A stretch of 64,000 nucleotides of DNA, taken from Natrialba swarupiae (GTDB lineage: Archaea > Halobacteriota > Halobacteria > Halobacteriales > Natrialbaceae). The number at the start of each line of letters is the position of its first letter. Position 1 is the stretch's first letter. The stretch is taken from positions 62,001 to 126,000 of the forward strand of contig NZ_VTAW01000006.1 of the NCBI RefSeq assembly GCF_008245225.1. Direction: 5' to 3'. Shown here one piece after another: positions 8,222 to 17,618 of this stretch. The notes under the pieces are model-generated. The model did no database searches, was not told the origin of the DNA, and saw only the letters and a program-made list of their open reading frames with translations. The position numbers and the translations under genes were made by a program.

Positions 8222-9511
8222 ATGACCCTCGAGTCAGACCTCGTCGTCCGGAACGCGACGGTACCGGATCGACGGGAGCCGACGACTGTCGTCGTCTCCG
8301 ACGGCCGAATCGAATCGATCACAACCGAGAGCGACGACGCCGGCGCGGACGGCGTCCCCGACGTGAACGGCGACGAACTGACGACGATCGACGCCGACGG
8401 CGGCCTGGTCGCCGGCGGGTTCGTCGATCCGCACGTCCACCTCGACAAGGCCTACGTCGCGCCGGATCTCCCACCCAACGAGTCGGGAACGCTCGCGGAA
8501 GCCATCGCGAGCATCCACGAGCGGAAAGCCGACTACACGCGAGAAGACGTCCGCGACCGCGCGATCCGGGCGATCGAGGCCCACGTCCGCAACGGCTGTA
8601 CGCGAATCCGGACCCACGTCGACGTGGACACGATCGGCGGTCTGACGCCGCTCGAGGGCGTCGTCGCCGCCCGCGAGGCCTGCGCCGACGTCGCCGACGT
8701 CGAGATCGTCGCCTTCCCCCAGGAAGGGATCGAACAGGACGAGGGGACCGCCGACTTACTCGAGCGCGCGCTCGCGTCGGGGGCCGACCTGATCGGCGGC
8801 ATGCCGGACAACGAGCGAACCGACGCCGACCGGCGCGCACACGTCGACGTCTGTCTCGACCTCGCCGGGTGCTACGACGTCGGCGTCGATATGCACGTCG
8901 ACGAGACCGACGACCCCGCGGCGCGATCACTCGAGTACCTCGCGGCCGAGGTGATCGATCGGGGGTTCGACCGGTCGGTGACGGCGGGCCACACCTGCGC
9001 GCTGGCCGCCTACGACGATCCCCACGCGGCGCGGGTGATCGACCTCGTCGCCGAGGCCGGCCTGTCGGTGATCACGAACCCGCCGACGAACCTCGTCTTG
9101 CAGGGCCGCCACGACGCCCACCCGAAACGCCGCGGGATCACGCGGGTCGACGAACTGGTCGAGGCGGGCGTCACGGTCGCCGCGGGACAGGACTGTCTGC
9201 TCGACGGCTTTTACCCCTACGGCCGGGCGAGCATGCTCGAGACGGCGTTGCTGACCGCCCACGCGGCACAGCTCACGACCGCGGCAGAGCGTCGGCTCGC
9301 GTGGGCGTTCGTGACCGAGAACGCGGCGTCGATTCTCGGAGTAGAACACGGGATCGAACCCGGGAATCCGGCGACGTTCAACGTCTTCTCGAGTGACGTC
9401 GGGAGTCGCCACGAGGCGCTCAGGCGTGGCGGTCCGCCCCGCTGGGTGGTCCACGAGGGGGTGGTCGTGGCCGAGACCGAGGTCGAGTCGACGGTCGGGC
9501 TGGGCTGCTAG
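8222..9511 (+). CDS. Cytosine deaminase-like amidohydrolase
   Basis: 429 residues, the size of cytosine deaminase-class enzymes. Metal-site motifs: GGFVDPHVHLDKAY, TRIRTHVDVD, DMHVDETDD, GHTCALA and GQDCLLDGFYPYG. The first and last of these are characteristic of the cytosine deaminase/isoguanine deaminase branch. It would remove ammonia from, or hydrolyse, a nucleobase-like ring. A TTTTTTAG box at 8193-8200 and GAGGTGGAG at 8211-8219 precede the ATG. Neighbouring cyclase and two cyclic amidohydrolases support a role in base catabolism. Substrate may be cytosine, isoguanine, creatinine or another cyclic compound. Confidence 0.82.
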   Translation: MTLESDLVVRNATVPDRREPTTVVVSDGRIESITTESDDAGADGVPDVNGDELTTIDADGGLVAGGFVDPHVHLDKAYVAPDLPPNESGTLAEAIASIHERKADYTREDVRDRAIRAIEAHVRNGCTRIRTHVDVDTIGGLTPLEGVVAAREACADVADVEIVAFPQEGIEQDEGTADLLERALASGADLIGGMPDNERTDADRRAHVDVCLDLAGCYDVGVDMHVDETDDPAARSLEYLAAEVIDRGFDRSVTAGHTCALAAYDDPHAARVIDLVAEAGLSVITNPPTNLVLQGRHDAHPKRRGITRVDELVEAGVTVAAGQDCLLDGFYPYGRASMLETALLTAHAAQLTTAAERRLAWAFVTENAASILGVEHGIEPGNPATFNVFSSDVGSRHEALRRGGPPRWVVHEGVVVAETEVESTVGLGC

Positions 9512-9620
9512 TGCTTAGGACGCCACTAGCGATAGTGCTCGGTGACGTTCTCGAGTTACGTTCCAGCCGGTGTCAACTGAGTCTCGCTGTCGGCAGTGGA
9601 CCGATCCGTGTGGTCCGAAG

Positions 9621-10046
9621 CTACCGAACGACGAGAGCCGGAACCGGCGATCGGCGGACGACTTTCTCCGCGACGCTTCCGAGCAACACTCGCGAGACGC
9701 CGTCGCGGCCGTGACTGCCGATGACGACCATGTCGTACTCGCCTTCGTCGGCCAGTTTGACGATCAGCCGGTCGGGGCGACCTCGGCCGCGTTTGGTTTC
9801 GACCACTGTCCCTGTCTCCTCGCCTCGCTGCCGTGCGTCTTCGAGGATCTCCTCGGAGTGTTCGAGTCCGGGTTCGTCGTCCGGAATGTCGCCCGTCATG
9901 CCGGAGAACGTTCCGAGATCCCCCTGTCCGGCTTCGACTGCGTGAAACGCCGTGATCGTCGCGTCCGGAAACGTCTCGATGGCGTACTCGAAGGCCTCCT
10001 CGGATTGCTCCGAGCCGTCGACTGGTACCAGGATGTTGTCTGGCAT
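9621..10046 (-). CDS. Universal stress protein (UspA family)
   Basis: 141 residues. MPDNILVPVDGSEQSEEA is the classic N-terminal strand and loop, and the C-terminal GSHGRDGVSRVLLGS fits the G-x2-G-x9-G(S/T) ATP-binding motif, followed by the terminal strand VPALVV. Usp proteins bind ATP or AMP and help in stress survival. It stands alone, convergent with the amidohydrolase gene and divergent from the alcohol dehydrogenase gene. No specific link to the catabolic island is visible. Confidence 0.93.
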   Translation of the reverse strand: MPDNILVPVDGSEQSEEAFEYAIETFPDATITAFHAVEAGQGDLGTFSGMTGDIPDDEPGLEHSEEILEDARQRGEETGTVVETKRGRGRPDRLIVKLADEGEYDMVVIGSHGRDGVSRVLLGSVAEKVVRRSPVPALVVR

Positions 10047-10183
10047 AGCTACCTGTTAACACTCCAGTAACTTAGCGTTTTGCCGACTTCCGAAACGTCG
10101 GAAACGAGCCCCGGAGCAGTCGAATTTCGACCGGACGGGGAAGCCGATGGTTTAACGTCCCTCGAGTGGGTGTGCGTGAACAT

Positions 10184-11227
10184 ATGACAATGATGAACGC
10201 GTGTGTGCTCGAGGAGTGGAACGGATCGCTCTCGATCGACTCGGTGCCGGAACCGGAGCCGGGCCCCGGCGAGGTCCGCGTCGACGTGCGGGCCTGCGGC
10301 GTCACCCGAACGATCGAGAACGCGATCCGCGGCGGACTCGCCGACGACCCCGACCTCACGCCGCGAATCCCCGGCCACGAGTTCGCCGGCGTCGTCGACG
10401 CGGTGGGTGACGGCGTCGACGGCGTGAGTCCGGGCGATCGCGTGCTGGCGTACTTCTATCTCACCTGTGGCAACTGTGACGCCTGCCGGCGCGGAGACAC
10501 CAACCAGTGTACCAACTTCGGCGGCTGGTACGGGGTCAACTGTGACGGCGCGTACGCCGATCAGGCGGTGATTCCGGCCTCGAACGCCCTCCCACTCCCC
10601 GACGGCGCGAGCTTCCGCGAGGGAGCGATCGCCACCGACGGCCTCGCGACGCCACTCCACGTCTGTCGTAGAACCGACGTCTCCGACGCCGACACCGTGT
10701 TGGTGATCGGCGCGGCCGGCCGCATCGGGATTCACCTCTCGCAGCTGGCGGCGCTCAGGGGTGCCCGCGTGCTGGCCGCCGAAATCGACGACGACCGCCT
10801 CGAGCACGTCGATGCGGTGACGAGCGACGCCGTCCAGCCGATCGACGCCCGTGGCGAGGACGTCGCGGATCGCCTCCGCGAGGCGACGGGCGGCGACGGG
10901 CCGACGGTCGTCGTCGACACGGTCGGCGACACGGCAACGCTCGAGGACGCCTGGAACGCGCTCGCGATGGGCGGCCAGATCGTCACGCTGACCACGCACC
11001 ACGAGCGGTCGTTCGCGCCGCCGCTGAAGGAGTTCGTCGTCAAGGAAGCGTCGATCGTCGGCTCACGACACGCCACGAAAGAGGAGGTCGTCCGCGCCGC
11101 CCGACTGCTCGCCGACGGTCGGATCGATCCCATCGTCACCGACAGCGTGGGTCTCGAGGACGTCCCCGACGTTCACGACCGGATTCGAAACGGTGAGAGC
11201 CACGGGATGGCCGTCCTCGAGCCGTAA
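10184..11227 (+). CDS. Zinc-dependent alcohol dehydrogenase (MDR superfamily)
   Basis: 347 residues from ATG 10184; a GTG at 10166 is in frame, but the TTTAAC box at 10151-10156 puts the expected transcription start near 10180. GHEFAGVVDAVGDGV is the catalytic-zinc region, CGNCDACRRGDTNQC the four-cysteine structural zinc loop, and VIGAAGRIGIHLSQLAA the NAD(P)-binding fold. It would oxidise an alcohol or reduce an aldehyde or enoyl compound in the cytoplasm. Position inside the island, between a stress protein and a permease on the opposite strand, gives only weak functional hints. Confidence 0.88.
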   Translation: MTMMNACVLEEWNGSLSIDSVPEPEPGPGEVRVDVRACGVTRTIENAIRGGLADDPDLTPRIPGHEFAGVVDAVGDGVDGVSPGDRVLAYFYLTCGNCDACRRGDTNQCTNFGGWYGVNCDGAYADQAVIPASNALPLPDGASFREGAIATDGLATPLHVCRRTDVSDADTVLVIGAAGRIGIHLSQLAALRGARVLAAEIDDDRLEHVDAVTSDAVQPIDARGEDVADRLREATGGDGPTVVVDTVGDTATLEDAWNALAMGGQIVTLTTHHERSFAPPLKEFVVKEASIVGSRHATKEEVVRAARLLADGRIDPIVTDSVGLEDVPDVHDRIRNGESHGMAVLEP

Positions 11228-11264
11228 CCGCCTCGGGCGATCGGTCCTCCTCGAGTCGGCGATC

Positions 11265-12635
11265 TCAACCCGATCGTTCCGTCTCCTCGACCTGCGTCGG
11301 CCCCTGTCGGGTACGGCCGTCACCCGGAAGGATCGCGTTCAACACGAGCGCAGTGACCCCGCCGACGAGTAGCCCGGAGCCGAGCAACACCTGGACGTCC
11401 TCGGGGAACTGAACGATCGCATCCGGCCGAACTTCGACGCCGACGCCGAGGACGACCGAGACGGCGACGATCGTCAGGTTCCGACGGTTCAGATCGACCC
11501 GATTGGCGACGATCCGGAGCCCGATCGAGAAGATCATCCCGAACAAGACGACGGCCGCCCCGCCGAGGACGGGATTGGGCATCGCCGCGACGACCTCGGC
11601 GACTTTCGGGATGAGTCCGAGTACCACGAGAAAAACGCCACAGATACCCACCACGAGTTTGCTCGCGACGCCGGTAAAGCCGATCAGTCCGACGTTCTGC
11701 GAGAAGGAGGTGTTCGGAAACGCGTTGAACAGCCCGGCGAACATGCTCATGAAGCCATCGGCGTACAGCGCGCCGCGCATCTCGTCGTTTGTCGCTTGCC
11801 GTCCAACGGTTCCGGTCGTTCCCTCGACGTCGCCGATCGTCTCCATCGACGTGACGACGTACGCGAACGCGGCGATCAGGATCGCACTCGGGTGGAACTC
11901 GACGCCGAACTCGAGGGGCATCGGAACGGCCACCCAGCCGGCCTCGGCGACGCCGGAGAGATCGAGCAGTCCGAGCGGGATCGCCACGATGTAGCCGATC
12001 ACGACCGCGATCAACACGCTCGAGATCGAGAGCAACCCGTCGAAGTACTGGTTGAAGCCGATCGCCGCCGCGAACACCAGTCCCGCGAGGGCGAGGTTCT
12101 CGAGGTTGCCGTACGTTTCGGCGCCGGGTCCGCCGGCCGAGTAGTCGATCGCGGTCGGGATCAGCGTCAGCCCGACGAGCATGACGACGACCCCGGTGAC
12201 GAGCGGCGGGAAGAATCGCCGGAGATCGTCGTAGAAGTAGCCGATGACGATCTCGACGGGTGCGGCGACGATCACTGCACCGAAGATCGCCGCCAGGCCG
12301 AACGCGTTCCCGATATCGATCAGCGGTGCGACGAAGATCGCGCTCGTCCCCATCACGATCGGAAGTCGCGCCCCGATCGGCCCGATCGAGTACACCTGTA
12401 CGATCGTCGCGAGACCGGCGACCAGCAGCGCCATCTGGACGATAAACGCCGTTTCGCCCGGGCTGAGGCCGATCGCGCCGGCGATCACGAGCGGCAACGC
12501 GACCGTCGAGAGGAACATCGCCAGCAGATGTTGAATGCCGAGTGGGATCGCCTCCTGTAGCGGCGGTTCGTCGTCGATGTCGTACTCGATCAACTCCGCT
12601 TTACCATCTTCGTGTGGCTGGGTATCAACACTCAT
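11265..12635 (-). CDS. NCS2/NAT-family nucleobase permease, purine-type signature
   Basis: 456 residues from ATG 12635; an in-frame ATG at 12716 would place a non-hydrophobic extension upstream and is unlikely. An acidic lead ends in EYDIDDEPPLQEAIPLG, followed by about 12-14 membrane segments. PNTSFSQNVGLIGFTG contains the NAT signature Q-N-x-G-x4-T-G and resembles xanthine/urate permeases such as XanQ, not uracil carriers. It would import a purine by ion symport. A TATA-like CTATATG lies around 12663-12670 on this strand. It is divergent from the MFS gene. Confidence 0.9.
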   Translation of the reverse strand: MSVDTQPHEDGKAELIEYDIDDEPPLQEAIPLGIQHLLAMFLSTVALPLVIAGAIGLSPGETAFIVQMALLVAGLATIVQVYSIGPIGARLPIVMGTSAIFVAPLIDIGNAFGLAAIFGAVIVAAPVEIVIGYFYDDLRRFFPPLVTGVVVMLVGLTLIPTAIDYSAGGPGAETYGNLENLALAGLVFAAAIGFNQYFDGLLSISSVLIAVVIGYIVAIPLGLLDLSGVAEAGWVAVPMPLEFGVEFHPSAILIAAFAYVVTSMETIGDVEGTTGTVGRQATNDEMRGALYADGFMSMFAGLFNAFPNTSFSQNVGLIGFTGVASKLVVGICGVFLVVLGLIPKVAEVVAAMPNPVLGGAAVVLFGMIFSIGLRIVANRVDLNRRNLTIVAVSVVLGVGVEVRPDAIVQFPEDVQVLLGSGLLVGGVTALVLNAILPGDGRTRQGPTQVEETERSG

Positions 12636-12672
12636 GACACGACTACGTCTCGAAACAGAACTCTCATATAGC

Positions 12673-12695
12673 TTCCGGAAACTATTTGAACGTTC
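12673..12695. promoter_or_regulatory. Two 8-base palindromes in a divergent promoter region
   Basis: TTCCGGAA at 12673-12680 and GAACGTTC at 12688-12695 lie between the divergent NCS2 permease and MFS genes, between their TATA-like boxes (12663-12670 minus; TTTATC at 12730-12735 plus). They could be operator halves for a shared regulator. This is position-based inference only. Confidence 0.3.
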
Positions 12696-12759
12696 ACACG
12701 TTCTGGGAGGCAACACGGCTCCGCAACGTATTTATCCAAATGATTGCATCAACGTGACG

Positions 12760-13923
12760 ATGGATATGTCGACGGCGACCGCGAGCGAGGGTCGACCGCT
12801 GCCGTGGGTCGCGATCGGCGCGATCGGTGCCGGATTGTTCGGTCTTGGACTCGCCGTCGGCGGCTACGGCGCGTACGTCTCGGTGCTTATCGCCCGCGGC
12901 GTCTCGCCGGACGCGGCCGGCTTTGGCATGACGCTGTTCCTGCTGGGTCAGTTCGTCGCCGTCGTTCCGGCCGACCGGCTGACCCGGCGTGCGTCTGTCG
13001 AGCGCGTTGCCGCCGTCGGATTGCTCGTCGCCGGCGCCGGCATCGCACTCGGCGCGGTCGTCACGCTCGAGGCCACGTACGCCTCTCGGCTCGTGCTCGG
13101 ACTCGGGCAGGGAACGGCGTTCGTCGCCGGTATGAAGTACGTCGGATTACGGACCAGCGGCGCGGACACCGCCACCGCACAGGGAATGCTCGGCGCGTTG
13201 TTTACCCTCGGACTGGCCCTCGGACTGGCAGCCGGCCCGGTCGCCGTTCCCGCTGTGGGCCCGGGTGCCCCCGCAGCCGTCGCAGCGACAATCGCGGTCG
13301 TCGGCGGCGTATTGACGGTACGACTCTCCCCTACCACCGGAACCGGGGGGACGACGCTTCGGTCGTATCTCGAGCCGTTCACCTCGGCCAGCGGGCTCGC
13401 GCTTGGACTCGGCAACATGGCGACGTTCGGCTTTCTGATGGTCGCATCGACGTGGTACGCCGAGGTGCTCACCGGCTCGCCGCTTCCGGGAACCGCAGTG
13501 CTGGTCGGGTTTGCGCTGGCGACGGTCTTCGGGCGCGGCCTCGGCGGCTGGCTGTCGCGTGCCTACGGTGAACGAGCGACCGTCGCGGGGACGTTGCTCG
13601 GACTCGCGGTCGTCCTCGTCGGGCTCGCGTGGGCGATCGCCGCCGACTCGGCCGGCGGAATCGCCGCCGGACTCGTCTTGACCGGCTTCGGGTTCGGCAT
13701 CCCCTTCGGTCCGCTGTTTAGTCTCGCGTTCTCCGAACTCGCGGACGATCCGGGCGTGACACTCTCGGGTATGTTGCTGGTCGGTAACGGGGGCGCGCTC
13801 GCGTATCCGTGGCTCGTCGGCTGGCTGCTCGCTGCGACGGCGAGCTACGCCGCGGGCTTCGCCGCGATGGGGGTAACCGTCGGTGCGATCTGGCTCCTGT
13901 GGATGGGGGCGATCGGACGGTGA
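12760..13923 (+). CDS. MFS transporter
   Basis: 387 residues from the ATG at 12760, about 27 bases after the TATA-like TTTATC at 12730-12735. The open frame extends up to 12535 but that part overlaps the divergent permease gene and is not membrane-like. About 12 hydrophobic segments rich in Gly and Ala follow, with an RLTRRAS loop after segment 2, as in the cyanate/sugar-type MFS branch. It would export or import a small solute. The substrate is unknown; the island context suggests a catabolic intermediate or related acid. Confidence 0.87.
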   Translation: MDMSTATASEGRPLPWVAIGAIGAGLFGLGLAVGGYGAYVSVLIARGVSPDAAGFGMTLFLLGQFVAVVPADRLTRRASVERVAAVGLLVAGAGIALGAVVTLEATYASRLVLGLGQGTAFVAGMKYVGLRTSGADTATAQGMLGALFTLGLALGLAAGPVAVPAVGPGAPAAVAATIAVVGGVLTVRLSPTTGTGGTTLRSYLEPFTSASGLALGLGNMATFGFLMVASTWYAEVLTGSPLPGTAVLVGFALATVFGRGLGGWLSRAYGERATVAGTLLGLAVVLVGLAWAIAADSAGGIAAGLVLTGFGFGIPFGPLFSLAFSELADDPGVTLSGMLLVGNGGALAYPWLVGWLLAATASYAAGFAAMGVTVGAIWLLWMGAIGR

Positions 13924-13954
13924 CGATCCCCCGTCTCGAGCGAGCCTGGGACCG

Positions 13955-15808
13955 TCAGCCCGCGAGTTCGTCGAGGTCGAGGCGCTCGAGCGTCTCGGTC
14001 GTCGGCGTTCCGTCCTCGTCCCAACCCCGGAACGCGTAGTACTCCTCTATCATCGCCTCGAGTTCCTCGGGCGGACAGTGCATGCCGGCGGCCGGCCCGT
14101 CGGGGATCGGTTCGTGCATGACACGGTGGGGAAGCGTGTCCGTCTCGCGGCTCGCGATACCGCGTTCGACGTTGATCGTTCGCTCGAGGGTGTAGATTCG
14201 CTCGCCGATCTCCTCGACGTCCTCGGTGGTGAGTTCCCAGCCGGTCGCGGCCTCGAGGGCGTCCCGGTAGCGCTCGTCGATCCGTTTGCCCCAGCCGCCC
14301 TCGCTGACGAACCGACACTGGGTCAGCGAGTCCCCCAGCGCGGTGAAATGCTGGGAGCGGGCCGCGAATGCTGCGGTCCCGTCCGTCGTCTCGTCGTGTT
14401 CCCCGCTGTACTGGAGTGTCGGCCGCGTGTCGTGGTGGGAGCCGCCGCGAGTCGACGTCGCGTAGCCGATGCTCATCCCTTTGAGCCCGCGCGGCGAGTG
14501 AGCCGCGAACTCGAGACCCTTCGCGCCGTGAAGGTACCGCTCTGATCCGTCCTCGAGTGCCTCCGCGATCCGAAACGAGCCCTCGGCGAGTTGGTCGCCG
14601 ACTCCCTCGCGGGCCGCTGTCCGGCGGGCGAGTTCGACCAGTCCGTCGGCGTCGCCGAACTCGAGGTGCGGGGAGTCGGACTCGAGGAGTCCGTTCTCGG
14701 CGCACTCGCGGGCGAAGGCGACGGTGACGCCCCAGCTAATGGTGTCCATTCCGAGGCGGTCACAGAGATCGTTCGCCTTCATCACGCGCTTGATGTCGTC
14801 GACTTCCTGCATCGTCGCGGTGGCAAAGAGGCTCTCGAACTCCGGAATCTTCGCCTCCGTGATCCCCTCGGATTGGACGGTGACGTGTTTTCCACAGCGG
14901 ACCGCACAGTTGGCGCAGGTCGTGTCCTCGCTGACGTACTCGGCCTCCAGGGTCTCGCCGCTTACCGCCTCCGCGAACTCGTCGTCGGCCTGTTCGTACT
15001 GGTTGTTTCGCATCCCGAGTTTCCCCATCTCGTTGATCGGGTTGACGAGACCGCTCGTACCGTAGTCGGTGAGCATCTGGGTTTCTTCCATCAGCGGGCC
15101 CATTCGGCTCGCCGTGAGTTCGCGAAACGCCGATTCGTCCGCGACGTTGGGTTCGAACGAGCCTTCCCGGATCGCGACGGCCTTGACGTTCTTCGAACCG
15201 AGGACGGCTCCGCTGCCGCCGCGGCCGGCAACCCCCTCCCGGTCGCGACCGCGGTGGACCAGACACGCGTAACGCACCAGGTTCTCGCCGGCGGGGCCGG
15301 CCGCGATCACGTGAACGTCGTCTTCGTCGTCGCCCTCTTCGCGCTCGCGGACTGCCTCGCACGTCTCGTAGGTATCGACCCCCGCCAGACCGTCGGCCGC
15401 CGCGACCGTCGCTCCGTGCTCGTCGACGACCACGGTGGAGAGCTCGGGCGCTTCGCCGTGGAGGACGATCGCTTCGAACCCAGTCGTCTTCTGTGCGCGG
15501 GGGAACGTCCCCCCGAACGTGCTGTCGAAGAAGCCGTTCGTCATCGGGCTGACGAAACCGACGACGCCCCGACTCGTGCTCTGAAACGGCGTCGCGTTCA
15601 TCGGCCCGACCGCGAAGACGACGACGTTCTCCGGATCGAACGGTCCCGCGTCGGTCGGTACGTGCTCGCGTACCTGCGCCGCGGCGAAGCCGTTCCCACC
15701 GAGCAGCGCTCTCGCCTGCTCGGGATCGATCTCTTCGCGTTCACTCTCGCCGGACTCGAGGTCGACGTGGAGGATCTCGCCGCCGTAGACGGACGGGAGT
15801 TCGCTCAC
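13955..15808 (-). CDS. Aldehyde ferredoxin oxidoreductase family protein (tungsten enzyme)
   Basis: 617 residues from a GTG start at 15808, family length. The N-terminal ALLGGNGFAAAQV and GPMNATPFQSTSRG are the tungstopterin-binding region of AOR enzymes. TCANCAVRCGK supplies three cysteines of the 4Fe-4S cluster, and the cysteine of LTQCRF is the likely fourth ligand. Such enzymes oxidise aldehydes to acids with ferredoxin as acceptor. The start codon overlaps the stop of a 55-codon ORF (GTGA), so the two are probably co-translated. It may remove aldehydes produced by the island. The aldehyde is not known. Confidence 0.92.
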   Translation of the reverse strand: MSELPSVYGGEILHVDLESGESEREEIDPEQARALLGGNGFAAAQVREHVPTDAGPFDPENVVVFAVGPMNATPFQSTSRGVVGFVSPMTNGFFDSTFGGTFPRAQKTTGFEAIVLHGEAPELSTVVVDEHGATVAAADGLAGVDTYETCEAVREREEGDDEDDVHVIAAGPAGENLVRYACLVHRGRDREGVAGRGGSGAVLGSKNVKAVAIREGSFEPNVADESAFRELTASRMGPLMEETQMLTDYGTSGLVNPINEMGKLGMRNNQYEQADDEFAEAVSGETLEAEYVSEDTTCANCAVRCGKHVTVQSEGITEAKIPEFESLFATATMQEVDDIKRVMKANDLCDRLGMDTISWGVTVAFARECAENGLLESDSPHLEFGDADGLVELARRTAAREGVGDQLAEGSFRIAEALEDGSERYLHGAKGLEFAAHSPRGLKGMSIGYATSTRGGSHHDTRPTLQYSGEHDETTDGTAAFAARSQHFTALGDSLTQCRFVSEGGWGKRIDERYRDALEAATGWELTTEDVEEIGERIYTLERTINVERGIASRETDTLPHRVMHEPIPDGPAAGMHCPPEELEAMIEEYYAFRGWDEDGTPTTETLERLDLDELAG

Positions 15809-15972
15809 GACGCTACCCCCACGGCGGCCCCGACTCGAGTCGCTCGGCCGCTCGGAGCCCTCGGCCGACCGCCTCCCGTTCCGGTTCCGTCGGTCTCGTC
15901 GACTCGCTCGACGATCGCAGATACGATTGCTCGTTCAGTCAGTCCGCCGAAATCCGTGCCGTCAGTGCCCAT
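15805..15972 (-). CDS. Small ORF coupled to the AOR-family gene
   Basis: 55 codons from ATG 15972, with its stop overlapping the GTG of the AOR gene by four bases. The protein starts MGTDGTDFGGLTERAIVSAI and ends in an Arg/Ala/Gly-rich tail. I do not recognise it; a sulfur-carrier (MoaD-like) protein would end in GlyGly and this one does not. The tight coupling is the only argument that it is real. It could equally be the untranslated leader of the AOR message. Confidence 0.4.
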   Translation of the reverse strand: MGTDGTDFGGLTERAIVSAIVERVDETDGTGTGGGRPRAPSGRATRVGAAVGVAS

Positions 15973-16181
15973 CGTGGTCTGTCTGTTGGTACTCGCACTA
16001 ATCAAGGTTTGGTCCGACGTGGCACGACCGTGATCGGTTCCGTCGACTCGACCCACCGATGTTGTCTATCGATCCGCGCGTGGACGTCCTCACCCGTGTC
16101 CGCTCGTCCATCGATCCGTCGAGGCCTCTCGGCTCCGAAACGGGTACGAACTTTTATCGGCGTCTGATACGTTGTCGGAGT

Positions 16182-17564
16182 ATGGTAGAGACACTCATTC
16201 AGGGCGGAACGGTCGTCACACCGACGGACACGATCGAAGCGGACGTCGCGATCGACGGCGAACGGATCGTCGCCGTCGGCGACAGCGAGTCGATGCCCGA
16301 GCCAGCGCGGACGATCGACGCGACGGGGTCGCTCGTGATGCCGGGCGTGATCGATCCACACGTTCACATCGACGACATGTTCTCGTTCGACACGTACGAG
16401 ACGGCCACGAAAGCGGCGGCGCTGGGCGGGACGACGACCTACATCGACTTCGCCTGGCAGGCCTGGGTCGGCGAGATGACCGACTGGGAGGAGCCGGGAA
16501 CGATACTCGAGGGAATCGAACGAAAGCGGGCGAAAGCCGAGGACGCCGTCGTCGACTACGGCCTCCACGGTGCGATCACCCGCCAGGATCCGGCCGTCTT
16601 CGAGGAACTCGAGGCGGTCGTCGACGCGGGCGTGCCGTCGATCAAGCTCTTTACCGCCTACGAGTTCGGCCTCGAGAACGGTTTCATGGATCGTGTCTTC
16701 GACGCGCTCGCGGATCTGGACGCGTTCGCGGTGTTACACACAGAGGACGCGACGATCTGTGACGAACGGACGGAGCGCTTCCAGGCGGAGGGGAAGGGCG
16801 ATCCGGAGTGGTATCCGAAATCGCGGCCGGATTACGCCGAGGCGATCGCGGCCGACGCCGCCGCGCGGATGGCGATGGAAGCCGGCTGTCGGTACTACGG
16901 CATCCACACGTCCTGTCGCCAGTCCGCCGAAGTGCTCGCGGACTACCGCGAGGAGTACGGTCCGGAGATGCTCCGGGCGGAGACCTGTACCCACTACACG
17001 ACCCTCGACGACTCGATCTTCGAGGAACTCGGAAATCTGCCGATGATCGCGCCGCCGATCCGGAAACCCGACGACATCGAGGCGATGTTCGAACACCTCG
17101 AGGCCGGGACGCTCGACGTGGTCTCGACGGACCACTGTGGCTACACGAAAGAGAGCAAGCAAGTCGACAACTGGTGGGACAGCAAGTTCGGCGCGAACGC
17201 ACTCCAGACGAACCTGCCAGTCTTCCACGACGAGGCGGTCAACCGGCGTGGCTTCTCCTATCCGTTCCTGGTCCGCGCGCTCTCGTACAACCCCGCGCGG
17301 ATCTTCGGCCTGCCGGGGAAGGGGACGCTCGATCCGGGAACCGACGCCGACATCGTGATCTTCGATCCGGACGAAACGTACACGATCACCGCCGAGGACA
17401 ACGCTTCGGTCGCCGACTTCTCGATCTACGAGGGTCGCGAAGTGACCGGCCGCGTCACACAGACGTTCGTTCGCGGTGAACTCGTCGCCGACGACGGCGA
17501 GATCGTCGCCGAGAACGGCCACGGCCAGTTCGTCGAGCGCGAGTCGACCGACTGGGCGTTCTGA
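16182..17564 (+). CDS. Dihydropyrimidinase/hydantoinase-family cyclic amidohydrolase (second copy)
   Basis: 460 residues from ATG 16182, about 27 bases after a TTTTATC box near 16152-16158; the in-frame ATG at 16059 lies before this promoter. Metal-site motifs: GVIDPHVHID, SIKLFTAYEFG with the lysine for carboxylation, LHTEDA, YGIHTSCRQS and STDHCGYTKES. The length and order fit D-hydantoinase/dihydropyrimidinase. It is divergent from the AOR operon and convergent with the M20 carbamoylase gene, its natural pathway partner: ring opening gives an N-carbamoyl acid, which the carbamoylase cleaves. Substrate may be dihydropyrimidine, hydantoin or allantoin. Confidence 0.88.
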   Translation: MVETLIQGGTVVTPTDTIEADVAIDGERIVAVGDSESMPEPARTIDATGSLVMPGVIDPHVHIDDMFSFDTYETATKAAALGGTTTYIDFAWQAWVGEMTDWEEPGTILEGIERKRAKAEDAVVDYGLHGAITRQDPAVFEELEAVVDAGVPSIKLFTAYEFGLENGFMDRVFDALADLDAFAVLHTEDATICDERTERFQAEGKGDPEWYPKSRPDYAEAIAADAAARMAMEAGCRYYGIHTSCRQSAEVLADYREEYGPEMLRAETCTHYTTLDDSIFEELGNLPMIAPPIRKPDDIEAMFEHLEAGTLDVVSTDHCGYTKESKQVDNWWDSKFGANALQTNLPVFHDEAVNRRGFSYPFLVRALSYNPARIFGLPGKGTLDPGTDADIVIFDPDETYTITAEDNASVADFSIYEGREVTGRVTQTFVRGELVADDGEIVAENGHGQFVERESTDWAF

Positions 17565-17618
17565 GACGGATCGTCGTCACGACTCGCTCGCTCCTCGAGT
17601 CCGGCTATCGAGTCGGCG

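Noticed and set aside
14591-16033. Plus-strand frame of 480 codons
   Set aside because: Shadow of the AOR-family gene on the other strand.
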